From Struthio camelus (taxonomy: Eukaryota > Chordata > Aves > Struthioniformes > Struthionidae), in the NCBI RefSeq assembly GCF_040807025.1, contig NC_090947.1, positions 10,478,001 through 10,542,000 on the forward strand: 64,000 nucleotides of DNA, given 5' to 3'. The position numbers and the translations under genes are program-made. The notes beneath the pieces are model-generated. The model was not told the DNA's origin and ran no database searches. It was given only the letters and a program-made list of their open reading frames with translations. This document shows positions 47,090 to 58,400 of this stretch, piece by piece (the first letter of the stretch is position 1; each line of letters starts with the position of its first letter).

Positions 47090-50000
47090 ATGCGGCATTC
47101 CAGACGAACTAATTATCCTGACTGGGATGAAAAGGAGACTTGGGATCGCAGAAGGTGCAGCAGCGGCCATAAGAGAAAGAGGAGATCGCTCAGTAGTGCA
47201 CGGGATAACAAGCACTTCAAACATGATCTTTCTAAACTTCCTGATAGGTAAATGACTTTTTGACTTCTGACAGTAGCAAGCATCTGTTTTAAGATTTGAC
47301 TGTTCTGATAAGGCTAAGAATTCTCATAAGGTTCAGTTAATGTATTAATTTTTGAGTTGCAGATATTTCAAGAGGGATGTCTTACAGTTTAAAGCAAAAA
47401 CCTGCCTTGACAGGGGTGCTGGAATTATTTAAATAAAGTTTACTTAATCCTTTGTTTGTAGTAACTATTCAGAAACCAAATCCATAAATGAAAGAGACCA
47501 TCACGAACGACGCTATGTTGAAGAATACAGAAACGAGTACAGTCAAGGATATGATAATGGGCACCATCACAGAGACCATGAAAATGGTTATCACAATCAT
47601 AGTAGCAAGTCATCAGGCCATAGCGGGAGGAGTAGTTACAAAAGGAAATACAAGACACATCACAGTGCCTCTCACCATCATCACTCACAGGTGGTATGAC
47701 CGATTTTTAACTTAGGAATTTTTATTTTAAGAAGATAAATTCTCATCTGGGCAGTAATATTTGAGTGTTGGGGTTTTGGGGAAATCTTAATTGCTAATAT
47801 TGATAGGTTGGGTTTTTTTGGCTAGAGTTTTTTTTTTTTTTTTTTCTTTCCGAAAACAATTTTTGTAGTCATAGGTATCCTTGTGATACCACGGGACGTA
47901 GTTCTGCTACTTGTTCATTGGATATGTTTGAGCTGCTTAATGAACAGTAACCGTCAATGGAAGTACTTGAAATGCAGGCATCGCTTTCATGCCTTCAAAA
48001 CTGTTTTGTTATGACAAGTATTTATTTCAGTCATACCCAAAAATCCAAATACAAGCTCTTAAACTTGTTTTTTTTTACTAAATTTAGTATCGCTAAACTA
48101 GCAAGGAGATACTGCCAGATTTTACAATATTTATTTATTTGGTAAAATGTTTTAAGTTTTGATGAAATAGTCTGTAGAATCGGATATGTACAATGTCTGT
48201 CCACTAGCAGGGCATGCGTTTTGGTCTTTGTTATGCATTTAACTGTTGAAAAAGCTGAAGACAAGACTTAGAATCGAAGCTCTTCAGCTGAGGCAGCCTA
48301 AAGTAAATGTATATGCTATTTTTATTATTTTTTTTGTCATTATTAAGTATTCAGACAAGTGATTTAAAAGCAGTTGCTTAACTTGGGTATTTTAGTTTGG
48401 CCACAAGGCTATTTTATATAGAGGGTAATTTATTAAAGCCTTTTGATTTGAAAATAAGGGCACTGAAATCCTAAAAATAAAATTAAGTGAACCAATCTTT
48501 TAAAAGAAAAAAGTTGTGTTGTAATTTTTTGTTGCCTTGCCACTTTGAGTATCTTATCTGAAAATCTGTTCCTTGCCATGTTTTTCTCCTGTAACATAAA
48601 CTATGTGCCCTGTGAATTTCTGGGGACTGAATTTGAAATTGCTCCTGCCGTTTGTGGCCTGGCGTGTATCTGAATGCCCGAATATCTCCCTGCTGAATGA
48701 ATTTCGTATTCTACCCTGAATTCACTCGGGTTAATTGATTGGCTGGACGATCTTGGTGCCGTTCCAGAAGAGTCATCGAAGGAAAAGATCCAGGAGTGTA
48801 GAGGATGATGAGGAGGGTCACCTGATCTGTCAGAGTGGAGACGTACTAAGTGCAAGATGTATAGAATATTTTTCAAAACTTATTAACTTTTCAGATAGAA
48901 TAATTTCTTTTAGCATAAGATGTGAGGGGGCTTTGGAAGTCTTTTCTTTCTGTCTTGATTTTATTTTGTTTTTGGGGGGAATTGTTATTCTTTTTCTGTA
49001 GAACTTAAATGTATTTCTCTTTTTTTTTCTTTTTTTTTCCAAAACAGTAAATGAAGTTAATGAACCTAGAATGAGATACCTGTAAATGTCTTGATGAGAG
49101 TTGTCCAATAACATCTCTCAAACTCTAGATATGTACGTTTTTATAGAAGCACAGTCTAGAATAATCTTCAGTGATAGTACTTGTTTGTTTGTTTGTTTGT
49201 TTGTTTTTTGAATGGTTGAGTAACTTCACAACTTCCGTGACTGAGAGTTGTTTTCTTTTTAGATGAGATTGTTGCTACTTTGGGTGAAGGTGCTTTTGGA
49301 AAAGTGGTGGAATGCATCGATCACAAGGCGTAAGTCGTCTTCAGTTGATAGCTGTAGTTTTTCTTACTGATACTGTTCTGGTGTAGGTAGTTCATGAAGT
49401 GGTTTCAGATTGATTGCACTGAGTTTATTTTTACTTCTTGATATGCTGATCTGTGTGTTTAAGTTTAGACATAAAATAATGAAACGGGGTTGGTGGTGGT
49501 TATTCGTAAATGGCTTTAGTATGAGAATAGTGAATGCTTTGTGGTTGGAATTGAAGTATCAGATTGCTCCAGAACTTCCATTTTCTTTTCGGATACAGTT
49601 TCTTACATGCACCTTAGGGAGTATTTGGGTGGCCGGTTAGAGCTAGGATAGATGAGGCTGCTGCCATTCTTAAATGTAAATTTATGTTAGTACATCGTGC
49701 AAAAACAGCACCTTGAAATCACAGTTTAGGGGCCTGGTGGACAAGAAAGGGGGGGAGGGGTGGGCGTCCTCCACAAGTGCTGCCGTTCCTGCCAGAGGGC
49801 CAGGGCTGATCGTGGGAAGTGCTGGGGGGGGGGAAGTGGGGGGGATCACGCTGGAATTGCTGAGTGAAGATGCTGCCCCTGCGCCGGCTGGGGCCTGTGC
49901 CTCGCCTGCTCCATGGAGTGAGCCAGGTCTGCAGTTACCTTACAGCGTACTTCAGAGTATAATCTGCGGCGATGCTGTGCTATTTGGGTTCTAGCAGTTA

Positions 50001-53000
50001 GTATATTATAAGTCAGGAACATGTTTTTGTTCAGTGGCAGGGTTTTTGTGTGCGCTTAGAATTAAATTGTCTTCGTAGTCGCTGTTGAATATATTTGACA
50101 CCTCAGTTAATTTAACTGCTTACATCACTGAAGAAGACTCGTCATTTCTGACTGATAGTTGTGTTAGGCTGCGTGGTGTCAACTTCCCTCTAGTATTAGC
50201 TCAATATACATAAGCATACAGTGAGAGGTGAATAATTTTTTCAACCTTTAAGAGTAATACTAGTAGATAGAAGGTATCGAGTATATTTTCCAAATAAATA
50301 CTTCATAGGAGATTAAATTTTAGTTGTGTATGTGAACATGTGAAATTTGGATATATCCAAGTCAGTGCATACTCTTAAAAATATTTTTTTCTGATAAGGT
50401 TCACAGTTGAATTTTGTTATAAAGAACGTTTATGGGGATAATTACAGAATGATCTTAGTTATAACTATGCATTGTTCTAATCACCATAAAAAACTATTTT
50501 TTCAGGGGAGGTAGACATGTAGCTGTGAAAATAGTAAAAAATGTTGATAGGTATTCTGAAGCGGCTCGTTCAGAAATACAAGTACTGGAACATTTAAATG
50601 CGTCAGATCCCAGCAGTACATAGTAAGTATACAAAGAAGATTGTACCTTGGCTTTCTAACGGCTGCATTTCTATAAAACAAAACAGTAATTCTACAAACT
50701 CACTATTAGCTAGTATCTTTGGAGTACTTGGCCTTCTAAATCAGCTCAGGTTACTTCCTTTTGGTTCCAGCATGCCCTGTGCCGTTCACTTCTAAAGGCA
50801 GGGCTCATTCTTACACGTGTGTGTGCAGCTGTGCACAAGTCCCTCTCTAGCTGTGTAAGCTTTCACCCCTGCTGGCCAGGCCTCTAGCCCTGCTTGCTTT
50901 TGACGGGATTGAGTATTTTCCTGGTCGGACCTGTCCTGTTCAGACCTGTGAAGACGAGCTAGGAGTCTGCTGCAATAGGTGCAATCATAGTATTGATTAG
51001 TGACCAGATACTCAAAGTAGAAATACTGCCTTCCCTATAATGTTCTTGTTGTAAAGTAATTTTAAAAAATTACCCTTCCCCCCCCCAACAAAAAAAAAAA
51101 AACAACCCAGGGCAAACAAATAATCTGTAGGGGCTTCTGCAGGGTCTCACTATCTGAATGTACAGCCAGCCTCTTGAAGTGCTTCCAGTAGGTGTGCTCT
51201 TTCTGCTGGTGGTGGTTCAGTGTGCTCTTCCTGTCCCTAATTTCTGAGGTCAGGAAGAGTTACTGCCTGGCACCTCCGTGCTGGCTGGAGCATCTCACCT
51301 CTCACCTAGAACCAGCGCAGTCTCTTTATGTTTGCGCTTTGTAAGTTCTGCTGTTTTAAGTTAGGCCAACGTACTTGCACAGAAAACTCTTGCATCTCTA
51401 AAAGGCTCTAACTTCCCGTAACTGACCAGGTCATACGGTCATGTATCTCAGCATTCATAAACTTACTGTGGCAATTGATGTATTTTCCTGCTTTTACAGT
51501 CGCTGTGTACAAATGTTAGAATGGTTTGAGCACCACGGACATGTCTGCATTGTCTTTGAGCTATTGGGACTCAGTACCTATGACTTTATTAAAGAGAATG
51601 GTTTTTTGCCATTTCGGCTGGACCACATTAGGCAGATGGCATATCAGATTTGCAGATCTGTGAACTGTAAGTCTATTTCTTATGGTTTTAGTTGTTACAT
51701 TTTCTTTGAATTGTGTGCTAACTACATGTGTTATCTTGCAGTTTTGCACTTGAACAAGCTGACACATACAGATCTGAAACCTGAAAATATTTTATTTGTG
51801 AAATCTGATTATGTAGAAGAGTATAACCCCAAACTGGTAAGTCTCGGGTGCTCCTCTGCCTGCCCCCCAGCCGTCTCCTGGGTTTAGTTCATCATTTGCC
51901 TGTCGTCGTGTGTTTCCCTTCAGAAACGTGATGAACGCACACTAAAAAATCCAGACATAAAAGTCGTGGACTTTGGGAGTGCAACGTATGATGATGAACA
52001 TCACAGTACTTTGGTGTCTACAAGGCATTACCGAGCTCCTGAAGTTATTCTAGGTTAGTAGGAGTGATTTGAGGAGTCTGTCTACTGTGCTTTAGAAGTC
52101 AACGCTGATAGTTTTGAATAAGCACTGGAGACATTTGGAAAAAATGCTGTGATCAGAAGATGTGGGTTAGAGATGTGCTTTACGTAAGCTTAAGTAATTG
52201 GAATGCTTCATGCTTGTCACAGCTGAAGTGAGGTCTGCACAGTCTGACTTTAACACTTACCTCCTTTTGTCCATAATAGTTTTATGTAGTATTGAACTGT
52301 GCTGTCGTTCAGTCGCAACGGTAGGAACTGTGCTAGTGTAGTGGTGTGGATCTTGTTTGAGCTGTTAAACTGTTCCTAGTCCAGTATAAACATGACCCTT
52401 CTTTAATTTTTCGCAGCACTGGGATGGGCACAGCCCTGCGATGTCTGGAGCATAGGATGTATTCTCATAGAATACTATCTTGGATTCACAGTATTTCCGG
52501 TACGTAACACCTACCTTCAAAAAGGTGATGCAGCGCACACAGTGCTTCACAACTTGGGGAAAACATGCTACTGAGAGGGGGACATGGTCAGCGCTAGAGA
52601 TTAACTTGTATTTTGCTGCAGTACCACGCGGCACAGAGCAGAAAACAGGCATGTACAAGTTGCTTTCCGTCCTGTGGTAGCAGTAGTTTGGTGCGAGAGG
52701 CCAATGTGGTGTTAACATTTTGAAGTCACAAGCCCTACTGGTAACAGATGTGGTCTCATCCACCACCTTTGTCATCAGATAATGCTTGGGTGCGTAAAAA
52801 CTGGCATCTTGACAGTATTGCTGGAAGTTGGAATTTATTAACAAAAAGCAAGGCCAGGTAAAGGACAAACTTGGTACCATGTAACTTACTCCATAGCTTT
52901 CTGCTGCCTCTTCCCCCCCCCCCCCAACCCCACCCCCAGTGTGAAATAATTATTGGTTGTAAGGACTGGTCAAAACTGTATTGTTAGCATGGTTGATGAA

Positions 53001-53705
53001 TAACATGTTCATACATTTTAATTTCCCACTTAGACCCATGATAGCAAAGAACATCTGGCAATGATGGAGCGAATACTGGGGCCTTTGCCAAATCACATGA
53101 TACAAAAAACAAGGTATTTATTGACACTTCTTTCTGCATCTAAACTGCCTAGTTTATAAGTTAGACTAGTTTTAGATGTGGTGTAATATCAGATTAAAAA
53201 TGACAAAAATCAGATTCATCCCGTTGCTTTATTGAATTGGCCGTCTTTTTTTTTTTTTTTTGAAGTAGTCCCTGATTAGCCCAGGATTGTGCTAATCTGA
53301 TGAGTACGCAAGCTTTGCGTCTAGTGAAGGGGCAAAGCAGCTACGTCAAATAACACGCTGTGTGGTCTGTTTAGGAAACGCAAATACTTCCATCATGACC
53401 ATCTCGATTGGGATGAACACAGTTCGGCTGGTAGATACGTCTCAAGGCGCTGTAAGCCACTGAAGGTAAGAGAGGGGACAACAGTTGGGGGTAGGCGAGC
53501 TGTGACAGTAACTGTAAAATTAAAAAGTGATGCTCTATGGGTTTCTCCCTTTAAAAAGGAATTCATGACTTGCCAAGACTCTGATCATGAGAACCTCTTT
53601 GACCTCATTCAGAAGATGTTGGAGTATGACCCAACCAAACGTATTACTCTTGAGGAGGCACTGAAACATCCTTTCTTTTTCCCATTGAAACAAGAAAACA
53701 AGTAA
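47090..53705 (+). CDS. CLK1: CDC-like (LAMMER) dual-specificity protein kinase 1
   Basis: Twelve coding exons: 47090-47247, 47462-47690, 48768-48858, 49263-49329, 50506-50622, 51500-51666, 51742-51836, 51924-52053, 52417-52499, 53034-53113, 53375-53465, 53559-53705 (TAA). The frame closes to 484 aa, equal to human CLK1. CLK1 is a nuclear kinase that phosphorylates SR splicing factors and itself. The N-terminal ~155 residues are basic and His/Ser/Arg-rich ([19 protein letters not shown]...). Kinase motifs: GEGAFGKV (~167-174), ATP Lys190 in [17 protein letters not shown] (285-292, the family's Thr in place of the usual Arg), DFGSA (324-328), and the LAMMER signature [11 protein letters not shown] (385-395). 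The match is to CLK1, not CLK4 or CLK2, through [21 protein letters not shown] and synteny. Exon 2 begins at its ATG immediately after the acceptor. The 91-nt exon 48768-48858 is described separately. Confidence 0.97.
48071..48095 (+). repeat. 25-nt element, copy 2 (CLK1 intron 3)
   Basis: Exact copy of 46513-46537, same orientation, 1,558 bp downstream. The palindrome is at 48076-48087. It lies in the intron just upstream of the alternatively spliced 91-nt exon. Confidence 0.95.
48768..48858 (+). CDS. CLK1: CLK1 exon 4 (91 nt), known cassette exon in mammals
   Basis: The exon encodes [18 protein letters not shown].. to SAR, the hinge between the basic N-terminus and the kinase domain. It starts in phase 0 and has 91 nt, so skipping shifts the frame. 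Exon 3 would join 49263, giving a stop (TAG 50520-50522) in the next exon, before the ATP-binding Lys. The length and phase equal those of the mammalian exon whose skipping yields a kinase-lacking isoform. Confidence 0.9.
49181..49209 (+). repeat. (GTTT)n microsatellite before a CLK1 acceptor
   Basis: About seven GTTT units ending about 50 nt upstream of the acceptor at 49262. U-rich sequence here may act as an extended polypyrimidine-like tract. Confidence 0.9.
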
Positions 53706-53768
53706 AGCAAGCTGCATCTTACAACTGAGCAAGCTGTTACAGACTGTGTCAGTCAACAACAGAAGCAT

Positions 53769-53932
53769 AATAAAGTTTTTAAGTATTTATTGTGTACAGG
53801 TAGCTTTATAAATGCCGTATTTTGTATTTTGACCCTGTTTGGATACTTAAGTTTATTGATCCAGCTGCTTGAAATAAAACTTTCTATTTAAGAAAAAGAT
53901 ACTTCTGTACCTGATGTTTTTACTTAAATAAA
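53769..53932 (+). terminator. CLK1: CLK1 poly(A) signals (three hexamers)
   Basis: AATAAA at 53769-53774, 53873-53878 and 53927-53932, 64 to 222 nt past the stop codon. The CLK1 3' UTR is therefore very short whichever is used. Confidence 0.85.
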
Positions 53933-54172
53933 AGCTCAGTACACTTCAACATAGGTTAAGTGCCAGCTCTAACCTATGAAGCACGCTTCCCCTGAGAGGG
54001 AGTTTGGTCTTGTAGAGAGAGTGTATTATTATACACGGTTTATTTTAGCTAGGTCACTGGTGTTGTGTAAAGTCTAGGGATTGAAGGTGCAGTTTGATGA
54101 TTTCTTTTAAGTGACTGACAGTGGAAAGTGGAAGAAGAGAGACAACCCTAGACATTAAGTGTAAGGATGGTC

Positions 54173-55470
54173 TTTATTTGTTTAAAAAAAATACAAAGGA
54201 AGGAAGATCACACTCATATTGAATAGATTGAATTGTGATCACCAAATTTTTCCCATTTTAGAAGTGTAATGGTCATGAGTGTTTCAGTTAATGCTCATTG
54301 TTAGCTCACAACAGTGTTGATCTACACTTCACCCAATCTTTCTTTAATGAGGAGCTGTCCTGAGAATTTCCATCAATAATTCTGACAAAATTTTGTTGAG
54401 TAGATAATATAACCTAGCAACTGCCAGCATAAACTAATCTTATCTCTCAGTCTCTTGTGGGTGTGGATTTTTGTCCATCTTTCTTACCTTCCAGCAGCCA
54501 TGCACTTAACAAAACACCAAAGGAAATTAGGGCCTGAGCATGGAACAGAATATCCCAGAGCTGCACAGCCAAGGTACCCCCCCCCCCCATACTGCTTGCA
54601 GTGAAGGCCAGGGCTGTAGGAAGCAGCTGGGCAGCTGTACTGGGAGTGGCTGTTTGTACTTGCCTGAGAGCACAAGCAGCAGAGCAGCTGACAAACCAAG
54701 ACCCCCCCCCACAGTACCCATCCCTGCTGCACAAAGGCCTCGCAGCCCAGGTGAGGCTGTGCTGCCCCTCAGGAACACAGGCCCCCAGCTTGGCAGCCAG
54801 TGGGCTCAGAGAATGCTGCGCTTCATCCCCCACCATGGTTACAGGCATTCACCACCCCAACAGGTTCTGTCCAGTAGGACGCTGAACTAGCCTCCCCAGA
54901 GGGGTCAGCTGCATTACAATAGAGGATTACTTTATGCTGGAAGTGTGGTCAAGAGATGATAGATGCAGTCTGTGGGAGAGGGACAACCACATCTATGAAT
55001 GGGGTTATTTGGAGCAAGCAGTATGGGATTACAGTGTCACACTAACCACGCAAGCCATGGCCTCTTCACTGTAGAGACTTCAGTTTAATTTGCAAACAGA
55101 ACTGCCATAAATCTCATTTACCAAAGCATGTCTACTCAAATGCAGATAGACAACCCAAGGGGTGAAATGGATTTCATTGTGGAAGGCCTTAAATTACATC
55201 ATTACAGTAGAAAATACAGGAGGTAGAATAACTGAAAGGACTAATGTAGGTTAGAATCAAATCTATAGCTCGTGTAAGCTACTTAAAACATGGTTTTAAA
55301 AATTAAACCCAATATTTCTGTACTATAGAAAACGGTTAAAATAAATTTGCGCCATGAGAGCCCTTATATCATGCTTGATACAGGGAGGTAGGATGTAAGA
55401 ATCAGAACACATGAGACATGACACTTATCTACAGCTCCTGTTTGCTTTACTGAGGACAGAATTTTGCAGG
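54173..55470 (-). other. BZW1: BZW1 3' UTR with poly(A) signal at 54173-54178
   Basis: On the minus strand, AATAAA (plus-strand TTTATT at 54173-54178) lies about 1.3 kb after the BZW1 stop and is followed by T/A-rich sequence. A further minus-strand hexamer near 54040 is possible. Between lie poly-C runs at 54579-54587 and 54703-54711 and no convincing ORF. The 54447-54890 ORFs on both strands are GC-rich shadows. Confidence 0.7.
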
Positions 55471-58400
55471 TCAGTCACCTTCTTCAGCATCAGACTCGGA
55501 CTCTGAAAGAGACAGACGTTATCAACAGGTCAGAGAGCTCAGCGATGGGCCCAGCCTGCCCCCTGGCACAGCCCACCAGTAGCATGAACTGGCACAGTCG
55601 GTGGCTACTAGACCACACGGATTTTGCTCATGAGCTTCTGTAGCCAGCACTAGTAGGGCCTCCTCCAGGTAGCACGAGCTCCTGGCAGCTTGTTACTGGC
55701 GCGGAGACAAGTGCTGCTGGTCTCGGAGGACCCCTCACCCCCCTCCCTGGTGAGGTTAGTGTTTAAGCCTCAGCCTGGAAGCCTTCCTTTACCTTCTTCC
55801 GCATTCTTGAGCCATTCAACAAATTTTTTCATTTGCTCCAGAAAAACACTCTTTCCTTTTGCAAGGTGCGCATCTTTATACCACTTCAGGATAGGTTCTT
55901 CACTCAGAACTTCCGCTGATTGAGATGTGTAAAAGTAACGTTAATTCAGCAAATCAATTGAATACCAACTACTCAAACCACCCCAACCAGCAGCCTTTGC
56001 TTCCTCCCCAAGCATTTTTACCAATTTGTACTTGGGCCTTGAGTCTGGTTATACGTTTGTGCCAGGAATAGCTCCTATTTTTAAATCTTGAGACTCATGT
56101 GTTTCAGGTTCTTTGCTGTGGGTTTTCTGAGCACTGCACCTAGGAGATATGCATTTGCTCCTCATAACAGAGTCCTAACTATTTCATAGCCAACTGAGAT
56201 GACATACTCAGCAGTGAGGTCTTCAGTCAACTAAGCACAGATATACATTCTTCAGAGCCCAATGTACACAGCAAGAAATGTTCCTACAATTCACAAGTAC
56301 AATATCATCTCCAATTTAACAATACATTTACTTATGTTCTTGTGTATCTACAGATGCGCAAGCACGTTCTGAGCAACACCTTAAGAGATATTTAATGCAG
56401 GGCCTTAAGTGTCCCAAATACCACTGTGGTCTCGGTCTCTGGTTGCTGACAGACCATGTTCAGACAGGGAACTAGGAAAAACATACCATCACACATCTTT
56501 TAATTTAAAAGGGTTGAAGAATCTTAAATTGAATTTAGTTTTGCCCTGCCACAATTCTTGAAACTTCGTAGACAGGCAGCATTCTTGTCCAGAGAAAAGT
56601 GCTTCCTCATCCCTGGTGTAAGCAGCACTCCAAGGACAGCTGCATATACCTAGCGTTTGGGTGCTCCACCTCTATAAACTGAGGGTAGAAAATTCTTCAG
56701 CTAATGAAGTACACTATGGTAGCACTATGATCTTCCCTAAAGGTCTTTGTCAAGAGCAAAGCATTCTGCCACCCACATTTAAACAACAAAATAACCCCCC
56801 CCCCCCCCCCCACACACACACAGAGGGAGTTACCTTTATAGAAGAGCACCACTATTTTCTGGAAGGCCTTCATGAAGTGGATGTTGTCATAACAGTACTC
56901 CTGAACCTTCAGTAGAAGAGTCAGCTCTGACTGACCTTGGGTAGTAAAGGCAGCAAGTAGAGGGCTGTATTGCTGTAACAGGAATGGCAACTTGGCACAC
57001 ACACACACACACCCCCCACGCACCCCCGCTTAATATTTACTGCCTGACTAGACTGGCTTCATACAGTTTGTACCAGCCACTTGCTTAGAGGTTTACAACC
57101 CACATACCCAGGAAGCAATTTTTCCACAGGAGTGTTTCCACAGACAAGTCATACTGCTTTTGCCTCACTAACGAGGACTAGAGTACTATAGCACGGAAGA
57201 GTACTACAGCATGCCTGCGCAAGGCAAAGAATCCCTTTATGCTGTGTGCCCACATTAGGGTTTTTGTGTGTCTGAGCTCGTTAAAAAGGAAGCTGAGAGA
57301 CATGGGGAAGGCCCAGGCCCTACCCAATAGATGCAAGAGCCCATACTCAGTTACGATACCTTCAAGTGCTTAATGGCTTGCTCTGCTACCAGCTCCTCTT
57401 TTTTGTTCCATTCCACCGTGCTCATTACACTTGACCAGATTATGGCTATCACAGTCTGTTCCGAGATGTTGTTTTTCTTCATCTCCTCCTTCACATACAA
57501 GATTATCTGCCAGTCAGGGAAAAAGTCAGCATGTAGGCCACATATGACACTAACCTAAATTAAACTTCTGCTCCAAGACTCATTAAAGGCAGAAGTCAAG
57601 CTACACAGAAATAATGCTCCTCAAGTCATGCAAGACTCAATTTCTGAAAGTTTAAGGCAACCCAGAAGCCTTCAGAACCATGAACAAACTCCTTGGCCAG
57701 GCAGTAGGATTCAGGACACTAAGGAAAGCTTATGAAGCTAATAGCAACACACATCGGTCCTTTTAGTTCCTAGGGGGAGCTGTGGTGTCCAAGTTCAGTA
57801 TCTATTTAGGCATAAATACTTTTCAGAGCAAGATTAAATGCTACTGTATTTCAGATAATTTGAGCTAAATTCCTAAAAAAAAGAAGTGCGTACGGCTTGC
57901 CTATGAACAAATACACTTACATCCTTAAATGGATCTCCCCGCGACATCTGCTCCTGAAGTTCTTTCTGCAGCTCCTTCCGAGCACCTATGCTTTGTTGGT
58001 TCCGAACATACTCGGAAAGTTCTTTTAATCCTGCTTCAGTGAAGTACTTGGAGAAGTGTTCAACACTTTGTTTGTTGGCTGGGAAGAGCTCCTGAAAGCC
58101 AAGTTTACAGCAACTCTTTTACAACAGAAACGCGTTCCAAGTACTTGCTGGTAAATGCTATTTACCACTCTGCCTTAAGAATCAAATTAGTAATTTCAAT
58201 GCTACTCACCATCAGCCTGTTATCCATGTTTACTTTACGAAGACTGACAGCCACTGCGTTAATATCTTTCTCATTTATCCATGATTTGAACAGCTTGACT
58301 GCAAAAGCTGCAGAAACACCTGTGCAACAAGAATAGTACGACTGTTATTGAAATTCCATACAAAGAGAATCATAAGGCCTAAGAATACTGGGCACCTAGT

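Noticed and set aside
49740-49930. GC-rich island-like patch in CLK1 intron 5 as an alternative promoter or exon
   Set aside because: The G-runs and short ORF lack a plausible acceptor-donor pair in frame with CLK1, and CpG density is modest. It may be a diverged repeat.
54447-54890. Five overlapping ORFs on both strands near 54.5-54.9 kb
   Set aside because: They lie within the BZW1 3' UTR, cross poly-C runs and show no conserved sequence.
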